The notes under the pieces: model-generated
Told to the model about the DNA's origin: nothing
Seen by the model: only the letters and a program-made list of their open reading frames with translations
Database searches by the model: none
Origin: DAISIL01 sp036822015
GTDB lineage: Bacteria > Bacteroidota > Bacteroidia > Cytophagales > Bernardetiaceae
Direction of reading: 5' to 3'
NCBI GenBank assembly: GCA_036822015.1
Contig: DAISIL010000018.1
Span: 1 to 53,259, forward strand
DNA length: 53,259 nucleotides
Shown here: positions 17,250 to 25,635 of the stretch, piece by piece
How positions within the stretch are numbered: position 1 is the first letter of the stretch
Layout: every line of letters begins with the position of its first letter
Position numbers and translations under genes: made by a program

Positions 17250-17255
17250 ATCCGA

Positions 17256-17480
17256 TTAAAAATCAGCGTGGTGATCTGTTATGATTTCTCTTACCTCTTG
17301 CCAGGCAAAAGATTTGATTCGTTGATAGACGCGCAGCACCGCTTGTTGGTCATTGGTCTGCGCCTGCAATTTTCCATGAAAATTTTGCCCGCCGTGCAAG
17401 ACCAACTGTACATCTTGTCCGATGGGAGCAGGCAACTCTTTCACAAAATCTGATACGGTGTAACGCTGCTGGCGTTTCAT
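17256..17480 (-). CDS. 74-aa protein of unknown function upstream of recN
   Basis: A small soluble protein, MKRQQRYTVSDF at its start, with a hydrophobic strand pattern (VQLVLHGGQNFHGKLQAQ) that could form a small beta barrel, then a helical tail rich in Arg, Glu and His. I do not recognise a family. The frame is open 12 codons further upstream, but the ATG at 17480 begins at the change to polar sequence. It is six bases from recN, so it is probably read from the same mRNA. Confidence 0.6.
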   Translation of the reverse strand: MKRQQRYTVSDFVKELPAPIGQDVQLVLHGGQNFHGKLQAQTNDQQAVLRVYQRIKSFAWQEVREIITDHHADF

Positions 17481-17644
17481 GGACGCAAAATACAAAATGT
17501 TGCTTAGCATTAGCAATGAAACAAGGAAAGCGACGTTATTTTATTGTGTTTTTTTTGCAACTAAAAGAGACAAATGGCTGTTTGGATAGGGTAGATAAAT
17601 TGACATATGCTCTCGTATCCTAAGTCACTTACAACAAACTACCC

Positions 17645-19495
17645 ATGATCCTTGCTGCCTCTATTGACATCCCTATTCTGACTGACCTGCTGGTAATTTT
17701 CTTGATCTCCATTGTCCTGATCCTGATCTTATCGCGACTCAAATTGCCCTCCGTGGTAGGGTTTCTTTTGACGGGGGTCATTTGCGGAAATAACGGACTA
17801 GATTTCCATTTATTATTTACTCCTTTTCCGGCCGATATTCAAGCTTTTTTGATGGACAACTTCCCTAAGCATATCTCTCCCCCTGAGGAGAGTGTGGAGT
17901 CGTTGGCCGAAATTGGGGTGATGATGTTGCTTTTTACGATTGGTTTGGAGTTTTCGGTGGCTAATCTGATGCGTATCAAGCGGGCGGTATTTTTGGGCGG
18001 CTCCTTGCAGGTCATCTTGACGGCAGTCCTTTTTGGAACGATCGCTTACTTCACGACTTACGATTTTTTGCCGATTGCTGTGTTTTTTGGGATGATCTTC
18101 GCTTTGAGTAGCACGGCTATTGTCTTGAAGTTGCTCTCGGAGCGCGGCGAAATCAACAAGCCGCATGGGCAGGTGATTCTAGCTATTCTGATTTTTCAGG
18201 ACATCGCTGTTGTTCCGATGATGCTCCTGATTCCGATTCTTTCGAGCGGCGACCCTTCGGCACTTCCCTGGGAACTAATGCTGATGACAATCAAGGTAGT
18301 AGGGATCATTGGGCTGATGATCGTCCTGGGACGCTATGTGATGCCGGTATTGCTCTACCAGATCGCGAAGGCGCAGAGCGATGATTTGTTTGTGATTAGT
18401 ATTCTGGTGTTGTGCTTCGCGATTGCTTACGTGACGGGTCTGGTGGGCTTGTCGTTTGCGTTGGGAGCCTTTTTGGCGGGGCTGGTTGTTTCGGAGACAC
18501 GCTACGGGCATCATGCCATCGGGACGATTATCTCTTTCAAGGAGCTTTTTACGAGTGTCTTTTTTATCTCCGTGGGCTTGATGATGGACTTGGATTTTGT
18601 ACTGGAAAACTTTGCTACTATTTTGTTTTTTGCATTTTTGATTATGTTTTTTAAAGCCTTTATTGGCGGTATTGTCGTGCTGGTGCTTGGGGGAAAATTG
18701 CGCACCTTGATTGCGGTCGCTTTCGGGATTAGTCAGATCGGTGAATTTTCGTTTATCCTTGCCAAAATCGGTGAAGATTACGGTTTGATGCCCATTGAGT
18801 TGTACCAATATTTTCTTTCGATTGCAGTAATGACGATGATTATCACCCCTGTTCTGATGAATTTGTCGGACAAGGTATCCTATCTGCTCCTGCATAGTCC
18901 CTTGATTCCCAAAGCAATCCGTTACCGGCTCTCGGGTATCCCCATGGTGCATTCATCGCACAACTTGAGCGGGCATCAGCTTTCGGATCACCTCATTATC
19001 ATCGGACTGAACATCACGGGACGTACCGTAGCTCACGGAGCCAGGGAACTGAACATCCCCTACGTGGTCATCGAGAAGAATCCAGAGGTCGTTGATGAGC
19101 AAGTCAAGCAAGGCACACCGATCATTTATGGCGATGCCACCAACGAAGAGGTACTCAAACACGCCAAGATCGAAAAAGCCGCCGTTATTGTGATGAGCCT
19201 ACAGGATGCCAACTCGGCCATCCCCATCATCGAACAGATTCACCAGATGCAACCCAAAGCACACATCATCGTGCGCACACCCTCGATCAAAGACATGGTC
19301 AAACTCAAAAGGCACGGCGCCAATGCCGTGGTCGCCGACGAGATCGAATCCAATATGGGCGTTTTGATCCAGGTACTGGAGGAGTTGGACGTATCGGTGA
19401 ACGAAGCCTATCGCTTCTCCTCCTACATTCAACGCCTGGCCGGCATTGATGATGAATCGGATAACGAACTCAAATACGAAGCCTCTTCGCACTAG
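17645..19495 (+). CDS. CPA2-family cation:proton antiporter with a TrkA-N domain
   Basis: A 616-aa Kef/RosB-like membrane transporter exchanging K+ or Na+ for H+. About 12 helices fill residues 10-400, with family segments such as LKLPSVVGFLLTGVICG and GLSFALGAFLAGLVVSET. A cytoplasmic TrkA-N (RCK) domain (about 450-570) has the Rossmann start LIIIGLNITGRTVA and the acidic EKNP after strand two, consistent with NAD(H) binding. Only about 45 residues follow, so the TrkA-C domain found in many relatives is missing. The stop TAG (19493-19495) directly abuts the stop of the convergent methyltransferase gene. Confidence 0.93.
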   Translation: MILAASIDIPILTDLLVIFLISIVLILILSRLKLPSVVGFLLTGVICGNNGLDFHLLFTPFPADIQAFLMDNFPKHISPPEESVESLAEIGVMMLLFTIGLEFSVANLMRIKRAVFLGGSLQVILTAVLFGTIAYFTTYDFLPIAVFFGMIFALSSTAIVLKLLSERGEINKPHGQVILAILIFQDIAVVPMMLLIPILSSGDPSALPWELMLMTIKVVGIIGLMIVLGRYVMPVLLYQIAKAQSDDLFVISILVLCFAIAYVTGLVGLSFALGAFLAGLVVSETRYGHHAIGTIISFKELFTSVFFISVGLMMDLDFVLENFATILFFAFLIMFFKAFIGGIVVLVLGGKLRTLIAVAFGISQIGEFSFILAKIGEDYGLMPIELYQYFLSIAVMTMIITPVLMNLSDKVSYLLLHSPLIPKAIRYRLSGIPMVHSSHNLSGHQLSDHLIIIGLNITGRTVAHGARELNIPYVVIEKNPEVVDEQVKQGTPIIYGDATNEEVLKHAKIEKAAVIVMSLQDANSAIPIIEQIHQMQPKAHIIVRTPSIKDMVKLKRHGANAVVADEIESNMGVLIQVLEELDVSVNEAYRFSSYIQRLAGIDDESDNELKYEASSH

Positions 19496-20704
19496 CTAAG
19501 ATTTTATTTTTTGCAAATGTAATACCGCCCGTTTCTCGTCTTGTAGTGTCGTGAAGAGTAAAAAATCCTCTCCGCCGTCCCGAATCTGTAAGGTCTGGCG
19601 CAAGCGATCCACCGACGTAGGAAAGTTGCGGACAAGCAGTGTTGCCGACCGGTTGCGCCATTGCTGCTTGATCCTTTTGCGATCAAAAGGCTGAACAGAC
19701 AAACAAACAAAAGCCTTCCCCGGAAAATCAGGAATCATGTCATCTGACGTATAGACGTGCGTATGGGCGTGCAGCTGAGGGAGTTGATACTGTGCCGAGA
19801 CAGACCGAAAACAGCCGGCTTTCATCAAGGCCGGATGGGGAAAGTACAGATACGCCCGAGGATCAGAGCGCAGCAAAGGCAGAGATTTTTCAGCCTCCCA
19901 GGTAGTCGTGAAAGTGTCGATGCGCCCATCTTTTTTGAGATGAACTGCTTGTAGATCAATGCTTTCGGAGCTTTCGGGATGGAGTTCGTACAAGACTTCT
20001 TTGCACTCGTCCTGGTGTGCCAGCACACAGACGCGGCGCACATGCTGCAAGTGCTGCAAGGCTTGGGCAATATCAAGCAGGGGAGCTGTTTTGAGCAAGA
20101 TACCTATCCCCTGCCGGAGGAGCTGGCCTTGAAGCTGTACAATGTTTGGGCTGCAATCGGGGAGCAGAAAAACGCGCCGTCCGTCGGGTGCGCGTCGGGA
20201 GGGGTCTAAGTAAAAAAAGGTGTCTCTTTCTCTCGGGCGACGCAAAAAATCCTCGGCACTCATGGCGTGCGCGGTGATGTTTGTTGCGCCCAACTGCTGA
20301 AAGTTATGCGCGGCTAGCGCGGCTTTGGTGGGGTTTTGTTCTACGTAGTGTGTTTTTTGAAATCTTTGCGCCAAAAAAAAAGTATCTACGCCCAGACCAC
20401 CCGTCAGATCAACGAGCGTTTCGGCGGCTGGGCATAGGGTCTGCTTGAAGGCCGCCGTGGCTTCGGAGGAAGACTGCTCCACCGAAAGAGCATCCGGAAA
20501 CAACACCCCCGGAGTTGCCCACCAGCTGGGGAGTTTTTTTTGGGCTTTTTGGCGGGCTTTGATCTGCTCCGCGATCAGGGGCAGCGGCCAGGTGGAGGGA
20601 TAGCGGTGCGGGTGTAGGAGTAATTCCGTGGGTTCGGGTAGGTGAGAGCCACACAAAAAGTCCTGTATGTCAGGATCAAGGAGGCGTTGCTGATCGGCAT
20701 TCAT
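19496..20704 (-). CDS. class I SAM-dependent methyltransferase with THUMP-like domain
   Basis: A 402-aa protein. The AdoMet-binding motif DLTGGLGVD is at 99-107, followed by an acidic strand end (YVEQNP) and a DPSRR motif at 167-171 in the place where DPPY or NPPY occurs in N-methyltransferases. A ferredoxin-like and THUMP-like C-terminal region follows. The family is common in Bacteroidota and likely modifies RNA, but its target is not known to me. The start is coupled by ATGA overlap to the CCA-adding enzyme gene, which supports a role with tRNA. Confidence 0.85.
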   Translation of the reverse strand: MNADQQRLLDPDIQDFLCGSHLPEPTELLLHPHRYPSTWPLPLIAEQIKARQKAQKKLPSWWATPGVLFPDALSVEQSSSEATAAFKQTLCPAAETLVDLTGGLGVDTFFLAQRFQKTHYVEQNPTKAALAAHNFQQLGATNITAHAMSAEDFLRRPRERDTFFYLDPSRRAPDGRRVFLLPDCSPNIVQLQGQLLRQGIGILLKTAPLLDIAQALQHLQHVRRVCVLAHQDECKEVLYELHPESSESIDLQAVHLKKDGRIDTFTTTWEAEKSLPLLRSDPRAYLYFPHPALMKAGCFRSVSAQYQLPQLHAHTHVYTSDDMIPDFPGKAFVCLSVQPFDRKRIKQQWRNRSATLLVRNFPTSVDRLRQTLQIRDGGEDFLLFTTLQDEKRAVLHLQKIKS

Positions 20705-22131
20705 TCCGGGAAAACCTCTTGTAGAGATTTGTGTACGGTGTAGCCGCGTTGCTGCCCGATGGTGAGCAGGAGCGGATAGGCTTCCTCGAGGGTGTTGGAG
20801 ATGTGTCCTTCCAGGATGGCTTCTCGGATGTCGTGTTTGATCTCTCCGATGGCAGGTGAGGGAGGCAGCCCGAAGGTTTCCATGATGACTTCCCCCGTGA
20901 TGACGGGCTGGAAGTTACGGAGCTTGTCTTTTTCCTCTACCTCGATCATCTTGGCCTCGACGCGATCAAAGTTTTGGAGGTATCGCTGTACGCGGTTGTG
21001 GTCTTTGGAGGTGATGTCGGCTCGGCAGAGTTTCATTAGGTCGTCGATGTCGTCGCCGGTCTCGAAGAGCAAACGCCGCACGGCAGCATCGGTAACTTCC
21101 TTCTTGACCAAAGCGATGGGCCGCAGATGGAGCCGCACCAGTTTTTGGACGTAGCGCATGGGGTCGCCCATGGGGAGTTTCATCCGCCGAAAGATACGGG
21201 GAACCATCCGTGCGCCCCTGTCCTCGTGTCCATGAAACGTCCAGCCCACCTTGGGGTGAAAGCGTTTGGTATCGGGTTTGGCGATGTCGTGGAGGATAGC
21301 CGCCCAGCGGAGCCAGAGGTTATCCGAGACCTCGGACAGGTTGTCGAGGACTTTGAGGGTGTGATAAAAATTGTCTTTGTGCGATTTGCCGTCGATGGTC
21401 TCAACGCCATGTAGGGCGGCCATTTCGGGGAAGATCAAATGAAGGAGTTCGGACTGAAACAACAACTTGAAGCCATAGGAGGGCGGGTTGGTGGCGATGA
21501 TTTTGTTGAGTTCGTCGGTGATTCTTTCCTGGGAGATGATCTTGATGCGCTCGCGCTGGTCTTTGATGGCCAGAAAGGTATCGGCTTCGATGTCGAAGTT
21601 GAGCTGGGCAGCAAACCGGATGGCGCGCAGCATCCGTAGGGGATCATCCGAGAACGTAATTTCGGGATCAAGAGGGGTGCGCAGGATTTTGCGTTTGAGA
21701 TCACGAACGCCATCGAAGGGGTCGATGAGCGTGCCGTAATCATCGGTATTCAGGCTGATAGCCAGGGCATTGATCGTAAAATCACGTCGGTTTTGGTCAT
21801 CCTGGAGCGTACCATTCTCAACGGAGGGGTTACGGGAATCGGGGCTGTAAGATTCTTTGCGGGCCCCCACAAACTCGAGGTGGTAGCCTTGATACTGAAC
21901 CATCGCCGTCCCGAATCGCTTAAAAGTCGTTACTTTTGCTTGTCCCATTTGCTCGGCCACCGCCTGGGCCAGGGCAATGCCACTCCCCACACAAACAAAG
22001 TCAATGTCGGTTATTTTACGCTTGCGCTCCAGGAGACGATCACGGACAAAACCGCCGACGATATACGCCCGAACGTCCATCTGTTGCGCGGCCGCAGCGA
22101 CGGCCATAAAGATCGGGTGCTTTAAATCCAT
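20701..22131 (-). CDS. cca: CCA-adding enzyme / poly(A) polymerase family tRNA nucleotidyltransferase with HD domain
   Basis: A 476-aa class II nucleotidyltransferase. The head domain shows GGFVRD (26-31) and the metal-binding DID (Asp42, Asp44), and the RRDFTINALA motif follows near residue 115. An HD domain follows, with LRWAAILHDIAKP and the FHGHEDRGA segment, typical of bacterial tRNA 3'-CCA maturation enzymes with phosphohydrolase modules. The C-terminal tail is long and basic/acidic mixed. A poly(A) polymerase or A-adding specificity cannot be excluded by eye. It is divergent from ppiD across 125 bases. Confidence 0.93.
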   Translation of the reverse strand: MDLKHPIFMAVAAAAQQMDVRAYIVGGFVRDRLLERKRKITDIDFVCVGSGIALAQAVAEQMGQAKVTTFKRFGTAMVQYQGYHLEFVGARKESYSPDSRNPSVENGTLQDDQNRRDFTINALAISLNTDDYGTLIDPFDGVRDLKRKILRTPLDPEITFSDDPLRMLRAIRFAAQLNFDIEADTFLAIKDQRERIKIISQERITDELNKIIATNPPSYGFKLLFQSELLHLIFPEMAALHGVETIDGKSHKDNFYHTLKVLDNLSEVSDNLWLRWAAILHDIAKPDTKRFHPKVGWTFHGHEDRGARMVPRIFRRMKLPMGDPMRYVQKLVRLHLRPIALVKKEVTDAAVRRLLFETGDDIDDLMKLCRADITSKDHNRVQRYLQNFDRVEAKMIEVEEKDKLRNFQPVITGEVIMETFGLPPSPAIGEIKHDIREAILEGHISNTLEEAYPLLLTIGQQRGYTVHKSLQEVFPE

Positions 22132-22194
22132 CCTGCAAAATTAACAAAAAAGTGGGGCATTGGAGAGCTTCACCTGGTATTTTTGGGAAAGGAA

Positions 22195-22225
22195 TTTGGA
22201 TTTTGGGGCAGACTAGCTATTTTTG
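22195..22225 (+). promoter_or_regulatory. Bacteroidota-type promoter for the ppiD-like gene
   Basis: TTTG (22195-22198), 19 bases, then TATTTTTG (22218-22225), a full match to TTTG/TAnnTTTG. Transcription would start near 22232, about 25 bases before the ATG at 22257. This rules out the upstream in-frame ATG at 22152, which would lie before the promoter. Confidence 0.7.
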
Positions 22226-22256
22226 CATCTCCAAAAAAATATCATACTGGCTACCT

Positions 22257-24392
22257 ATGGCAATCATCACCAAAATTAGAGACCGTACCGTATTGGTACT
22301 CTTCATCGTAGGGCTGGCTTTGGCCGCCTTTATCCTCGGCGACCTATTTTCCTCCAACGCGGCTTTGTTTGGGCCCGGAGAGCAGATAGCCGGAGAAATT
22401 AACGGAAAATCCATTCCCCTCCAAGATTTTGCCGCCCGCGTAGAACGTTACAACAACGAACTCGAACTCAAATCGGGGTCTAGCCTGCCAGCTTCGCAGA
22501 TGGGCTTTGTTCGTAATCAGGTATGGGACAATATTTTATCCGAAGTAGCTTACAAGCTAGACGAGATGGGCATCCAGGTCAGTGATGACGAAATCCGCGA
22601 TATGGTGCAGGGCAATAACGTCCATCCCGAGGTCGTGGCCCTCTTCACTAACCCCCAAACCCAGGAGTTTGATCGACAGATTTTGTTTAGCTTCTTGCAA
22701 AGCCCTGACCGTTACCCCGCCGAGGTACGGCAGTTGTTCGCTGTCATCGAATCGGGCTTGCGCGAGAAACGCCGCAAAGAAAAATACCTCGGTATGATGC
22801 ACCACACCAACTACGTCAGCGAAGCCGAAGCCAAAAAACGTTACTACGAAAAAACTGCTACGGCAGATATCGACGTGTTCTTTGTGCCTTTTACGGCGAT
22901 TCCTGATTCAGCCATCAGCGTTACCGAAGACGAAATCAAAGCCCACTTCAAGAAAAACGAAAGCCAGTACCGCAGCGATGCTATGGTCTCTTTTGAGTAC
23001 GTTCAGTTTCGTATCGTTCCTTCGGCGACAGATAGTGCCGAAATCTTTGAAGAACTCCAAGACCTCAAGAAGCCTTTCGAGAACACAACCGACGATACTC
23101 TCTTTACGGCTCAATACTCGGACGCACGCCAGGGCATCCGTTCTTTCAATCGCAGCGAACTCCCCAAAGTGTTTGATGGACAAGACCTAGTGCCTGGAAT
23201 GGTACTCGGCCCCGTGCTAGAAGGCAATAACTACAGCCTTTACAAGTTCATCGGCCGCTCGGAGGATACGGTATTCTCTGCCAGGGCAAGCCATATTTTG
23301 TTTGGCACTAACCCCAACATGAGCCAGGAAGAGCGCGATCAGAAAAAATCCGATGCCGAGCGTATCCTGAAAGAAATCAAAGACGGCGGAGATTTTGCCC
23401 TGCTGGCTGCCCAGTACGGCGAAGACGGCACACGCAGCCGTGGTGGCGATCTGGGATGGTTTCGGGGTGGACAAATGGTGCCTGATTTTGAGAAACCCGT
23501 TTTTGCGGCCAACAACGTAGGCGTTTTGCCCGAGCTGGTCGAAACCCAGTTTGGCTATCATATCGTGAGCGTAACCGGTACCAAAACCAAAGAACGCTTT
23601 GAGGTCGGGATCGTTTCCCGTGTCATTGAGGCGACAGAGGAGACGCGCAACGAAGCCTTCCGTAAGGCTGGGCGTTTTGCGGTCAGTAAGAGCATGGACG
23701 ACTACGTAGCCCAACTCAAAAAGAGCCTCGAGGCTGGTGAAGAAATCATCAGCAATCAAGCCAACAAAGTTGGAAAAGATCAGAGTTTTATCAACGACAT
23801 GAACGACTATACGGGCGTTCGGAACCTGATTAACTGGGCATTTAAGTCCGAGACGCGCCCGGGTAACGTCTCCGACGTAACCGAAGTCGGAGATCGCTTT
23901 GTGGTGGCAGTCTTGGTCGAAAAAGTATCCGAAGATAACGTAGTACCCCCTTTGAGTATCGTCCGTGAGGAGGTGCGCCGCGATCTGCTCAAAGACAAAA
24001 AAGCCGAAATAATTTTGGCGAAGATCAACGAAAAAAGCGGTGCTTCTTTTGAGGAACTCCAAAAACTCTACGAACGCGCTTCGGTGATTTCCCAGGAGGG
24101 TGTTACACCTTCTTTTGTTTCTTTGCGCACTGTGGGGGCTGCCCCCGAGATCATCGGGCGTACCTTTGCGCAGGAAGTCGGGACAAACTCTGCCCCCTTC
24201 CGCGACGAAAACGGCATTGCCATCCTGCGGGTCATCAAGCGCGAGGAACCCTCCGAGGTCGCTGACCACCAGCAGTACAAAACGGTCATTGCCCAGGAAC
24301 GCGCCCAGTCCATCCTGACAACGGGACTCAAAGCCAACAAAGCCGTTACGGAAATCACCAATGCCAAGAAGTTCTTGCACAAGTTCTACTAA
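22257..24392 (+). CDS. ppiD: PpiD-like membrane-anchored peptidyl-prolyl isomerase/foldase
   Basis: A 711-aa periplasmic chaperone with one N-terminal anchor (about 11-31), a SurA_N-like helical domain (about 40-230) and one parvulin domain (about 341-440) with ASHILFG, GEDGTRSRGGDLGWF and FGYHIV motifs. The C-terminal 250 residues are helical and resemble the rest of PpiD. It would help outer-membrane or secreted proteins to fold as they leave the translocon, alongside the Skp-like protein nearby. The start is fixed by the promoter at 22195-22225. A hairpin terminator follows the stop. Confidence 0.93.
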   Translation: MAIITKIRDRTVLVLFIVGLALAAFILGDLFSSNAALFGPGEQIAGEINGKSIPLQDFAARVERYNNELELKSGSSLPASQMGFVRNQVWDNILSEVAYKLDEMGIQVSDDEIRDMVQGNNVHPEVVALFTNPQTQEFDRQILFSFLQSPDRYPAEVRQLFAVIESGLREKRRKEKYLGMMHHTNYVSEAEAKKRYYEKTATADIDVFFVPFTAIPDSAISVTEDEIKAHFKKNESQYRSDAMVSFEYVQFRIVPSATDSAEIFEELQDLKKPFENTTDDTLFTAQYSDARQGIRSFNRSELPKVFDGQDLVPGMVLGPVLEGNNYSLYKFIGRSEDTVFSARASHILFGTNPNMSQEERDQKKSDAERILKEIKDGGDFALLAAQYGEDGTRSRGGDLGWFRGGQMVPDFEKPVFAANNVGVLPELVETQFGYHIVSVTGTKTKERFEVGIVSRVIEATEETRNEAFRKAGRFAVSKSMDDYVAQLKKSLEAGEEIISNQANKVGKDQSFINDMNDYTGVRNLINWAFKSETRPGNVSDVTEVGDRFVVAVLVEKVSEDNVVPPLSIVREEVRRDLLKDKKAEIILAKINEKSGASFEELQKLYERASVISQEGVTPSFVSLRTVGAAPEIIGRTFAQEVGTNSAPFRDENGIAILRVIKREEPSEVADHQQYKTVIAQERAQSILTTGLKANKAVTEITNAKKFLHKFY

Positions 24393-24415
24393 GCCAAGCT
24401 GATCCTTATTTTGTG

Positions 24416-24423
24416 TATCTTTG
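24416..24423 (+). promoter_or_regulatory. possible -7 element upstream of the PLD-like gene
   Basis: TATCTTTG matches TAnnTTTG but has no TTTG at -33. A transcript from here would begin near 24430, inside the left arm of the ppiD terminator hairpin, giving a leader of about 50 bases before the ATG at 24479. Confidence 0.35.
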
Positions 24424-24424
24424 T

Positions 24425-24466
24425 CGCCCTATCTTGCTGCTTGCAGGATAGGGCGATGTGTTTTTT
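24425..24466 (+). terminator. intrinsic terminator after the ppiD-like gene
   Basis: A 13-pair stem, CGCCCTATCTTGC (24425-24437) with GCAGGATAGGGCG (24443-24455), has one G-T wobble and a 5-base loop. A run of six T (24461-24466) follows after five bases. Confidence 0.75.
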
Positions 24467-24478
24467 AACGACCGATCT

Positions 24479-25075
24479 ATGGCACGCTTTCTTTCCGGTG
24501 AATCGCTCAACGATGCCTTGCGCCTGGTCATCCAGGAGGCCCGAAAGCGGCTGATCCTGGTTTCTCCGCGCATTCGGTTTCACCCCTACTACCGGAAACT
24601 GCTCAAAGTAAAACAACTACAGCCCCACGTTGCCGTTACCGTCCTGATCGGTAAGAGTGGCAACAGTTTTACCCGCAACATCCACCAAAAAGACCTCGAT
24701 TTTTTGTGTGAGTTCCCCAACATTCGCATCTATTGCGAACCGCTGCTACAGGCTAAGTTTTATGCCAACGAAAAATACTCACTCTTGACTACGATGGACT
24801 TCCACGATCTCTCTCAGGAGTACAACGTAGAGGCGGGTATTTTTTCGAGTTCCAATCTCTGGAACAACCTCTTCGGCGATGCCATCGACACCCAATCGTA
24901 TGCCTTTTTTCAGCAGATCATCCGACAAAGCGAACTGATTTATGAGCGCGTACCGGTCTATGAGCGCGACTTTTGGGGCAGCCAAAAACACTACCTCGAC
25001 TCCGAGACCCGCGTCAATGAACTCGGCAACACCAGTAGCCAGGACGGCGAAGCGGATCGCCTGCCGGGTACGTAA
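24479..25075 (+). CDS. PLD-like protein with a degenerate HKD motif
   Basis: A 198-aa protein with a single phospholipase-D-like unit: strand-turn segments LILVSP and VTVLIG, then the active-site block QAKFYANE (91-98) and the following TTMDFHDLSQEYNVEAGIF. Related small PLD-fold proteins have HAKFYANE followed by SMN at these places, so the catalytic His is Gln91 here and the last position of the HxKx4D box is Glu98. One unit would need to dimerise to make a normal PLD site. The protein may therefore be a binding rather than a cleaving protein. The frame is open seven codons earlier. It ends one base before the convergent ompH stop. Confidence 0.75.
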   Translation: MARFLSGESLNDALRLVIQEARKRLILVSPRIRFHPYYRKLLKVKQLQPHVAVTVLIGKSGNSFTRNIHQKDLDFLCEFPNIRIYCEPLLQAKFYANEKYSLLTTMDFHDLSQEYNVEAGIFSSSNLWNNLFGDAIDTQSYAFFQQIIRQSELIYERVPVYERDFWGSQKHYLDSETRVNELGNTSSQDGEADRLPGT

Positions 25076-25076
25076 G

Positions 25077-25604
25077 CTATCCCTTTTTTTCTGCTTTGAT
25101 GCCCAGCTCTTCCATCACCTCTGCCGTAAAGTCTAGGTTTTCGTCGAAGTAGATCACGTGCAGATCGCTTGCAGTATCAAAAAGGGCATTGAGTTTTCTT
25201 TTTTTGCAAGTAATCCGTGAAGCCTCAAAAATTTGGGCTTGTAAGGGGCCGATGAGTTCACGGCGTTTCTTGAACAGTTCGCCTTCGTAGCCAAAGTGCT
25301 TTTCTTGGAAGCGTTGGAGGTTGTTTTCCTTGACGGTGATCTCCTCTTGGCGGGCTTGCAGCATCTCTTCGGTGTAGATGACCTTCTCGGCTTCGAGTTT
25401 TTGGCGCAAGACGACGAGTTCTCGCTGCATCTGATCCATTTCGGTTTTCCACTGCTGGGTGAGTTGGTCGAGTTGCTGGCCGGCATCCTTGTAGGCTGGC
25501 ATTTGGCTGAGGATGCGTTCGGTATCAATGAAGCCAAACCTTTGTGCCTGTGCGGTATATCCCATCAAGAAGGGCAAAAAAATAAAAATAAAGCAGGTTT
25601 TCAT
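25077..25604 (-). CDS. Skp/OmpH family periplasmic chaperone
   Basis: A 175-aa protein with a signal peptide (about 1-21, ending AQA) and the mature start RFGFIDTERILSQMPAYKDA, which matches the conserved OmpH/Skp beginning. A long charged helical hairpin follows (about 40-120). Skp holds unfolded outer-membrane proteins in the periplasm. The helices carry the usual coiled-coil pattern of Leu, Gln and Glu. The ATG at 25604 is preferred; an ATG six codons upstream (25622) is possible. It lies 31 bases after batD on the same strand. Confidence 0.9.
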   Translation of the reverse strand: MKTCFIFIFLPFLMGYTAQAQRFGFIDTERILSQMPAYKDAGQQLDQLTQQWKTEMDQMQRELVVLRQKLEAEKVIYTEEMLQARQEEITVKENNLQRFQEKHFGYEGELFKKRRELIGPLQAQIFEASRITCKKRKLNALFDTASDLHVIYFDENLDFTAEVMEELGIKAEKKG

Positions 25605-25635
25605 AGATTGAGAAGTAAGCATGAAACGTGTAAAT

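Noticed and set aside
23217..24380. A 387-codon open frame on the minus strand opposite the ppiD-like gene
   Set aside because: It lies wholly antisense to a well-supported gene, has no recognisable domain, and mirrors the codon pattern of the sense strand.
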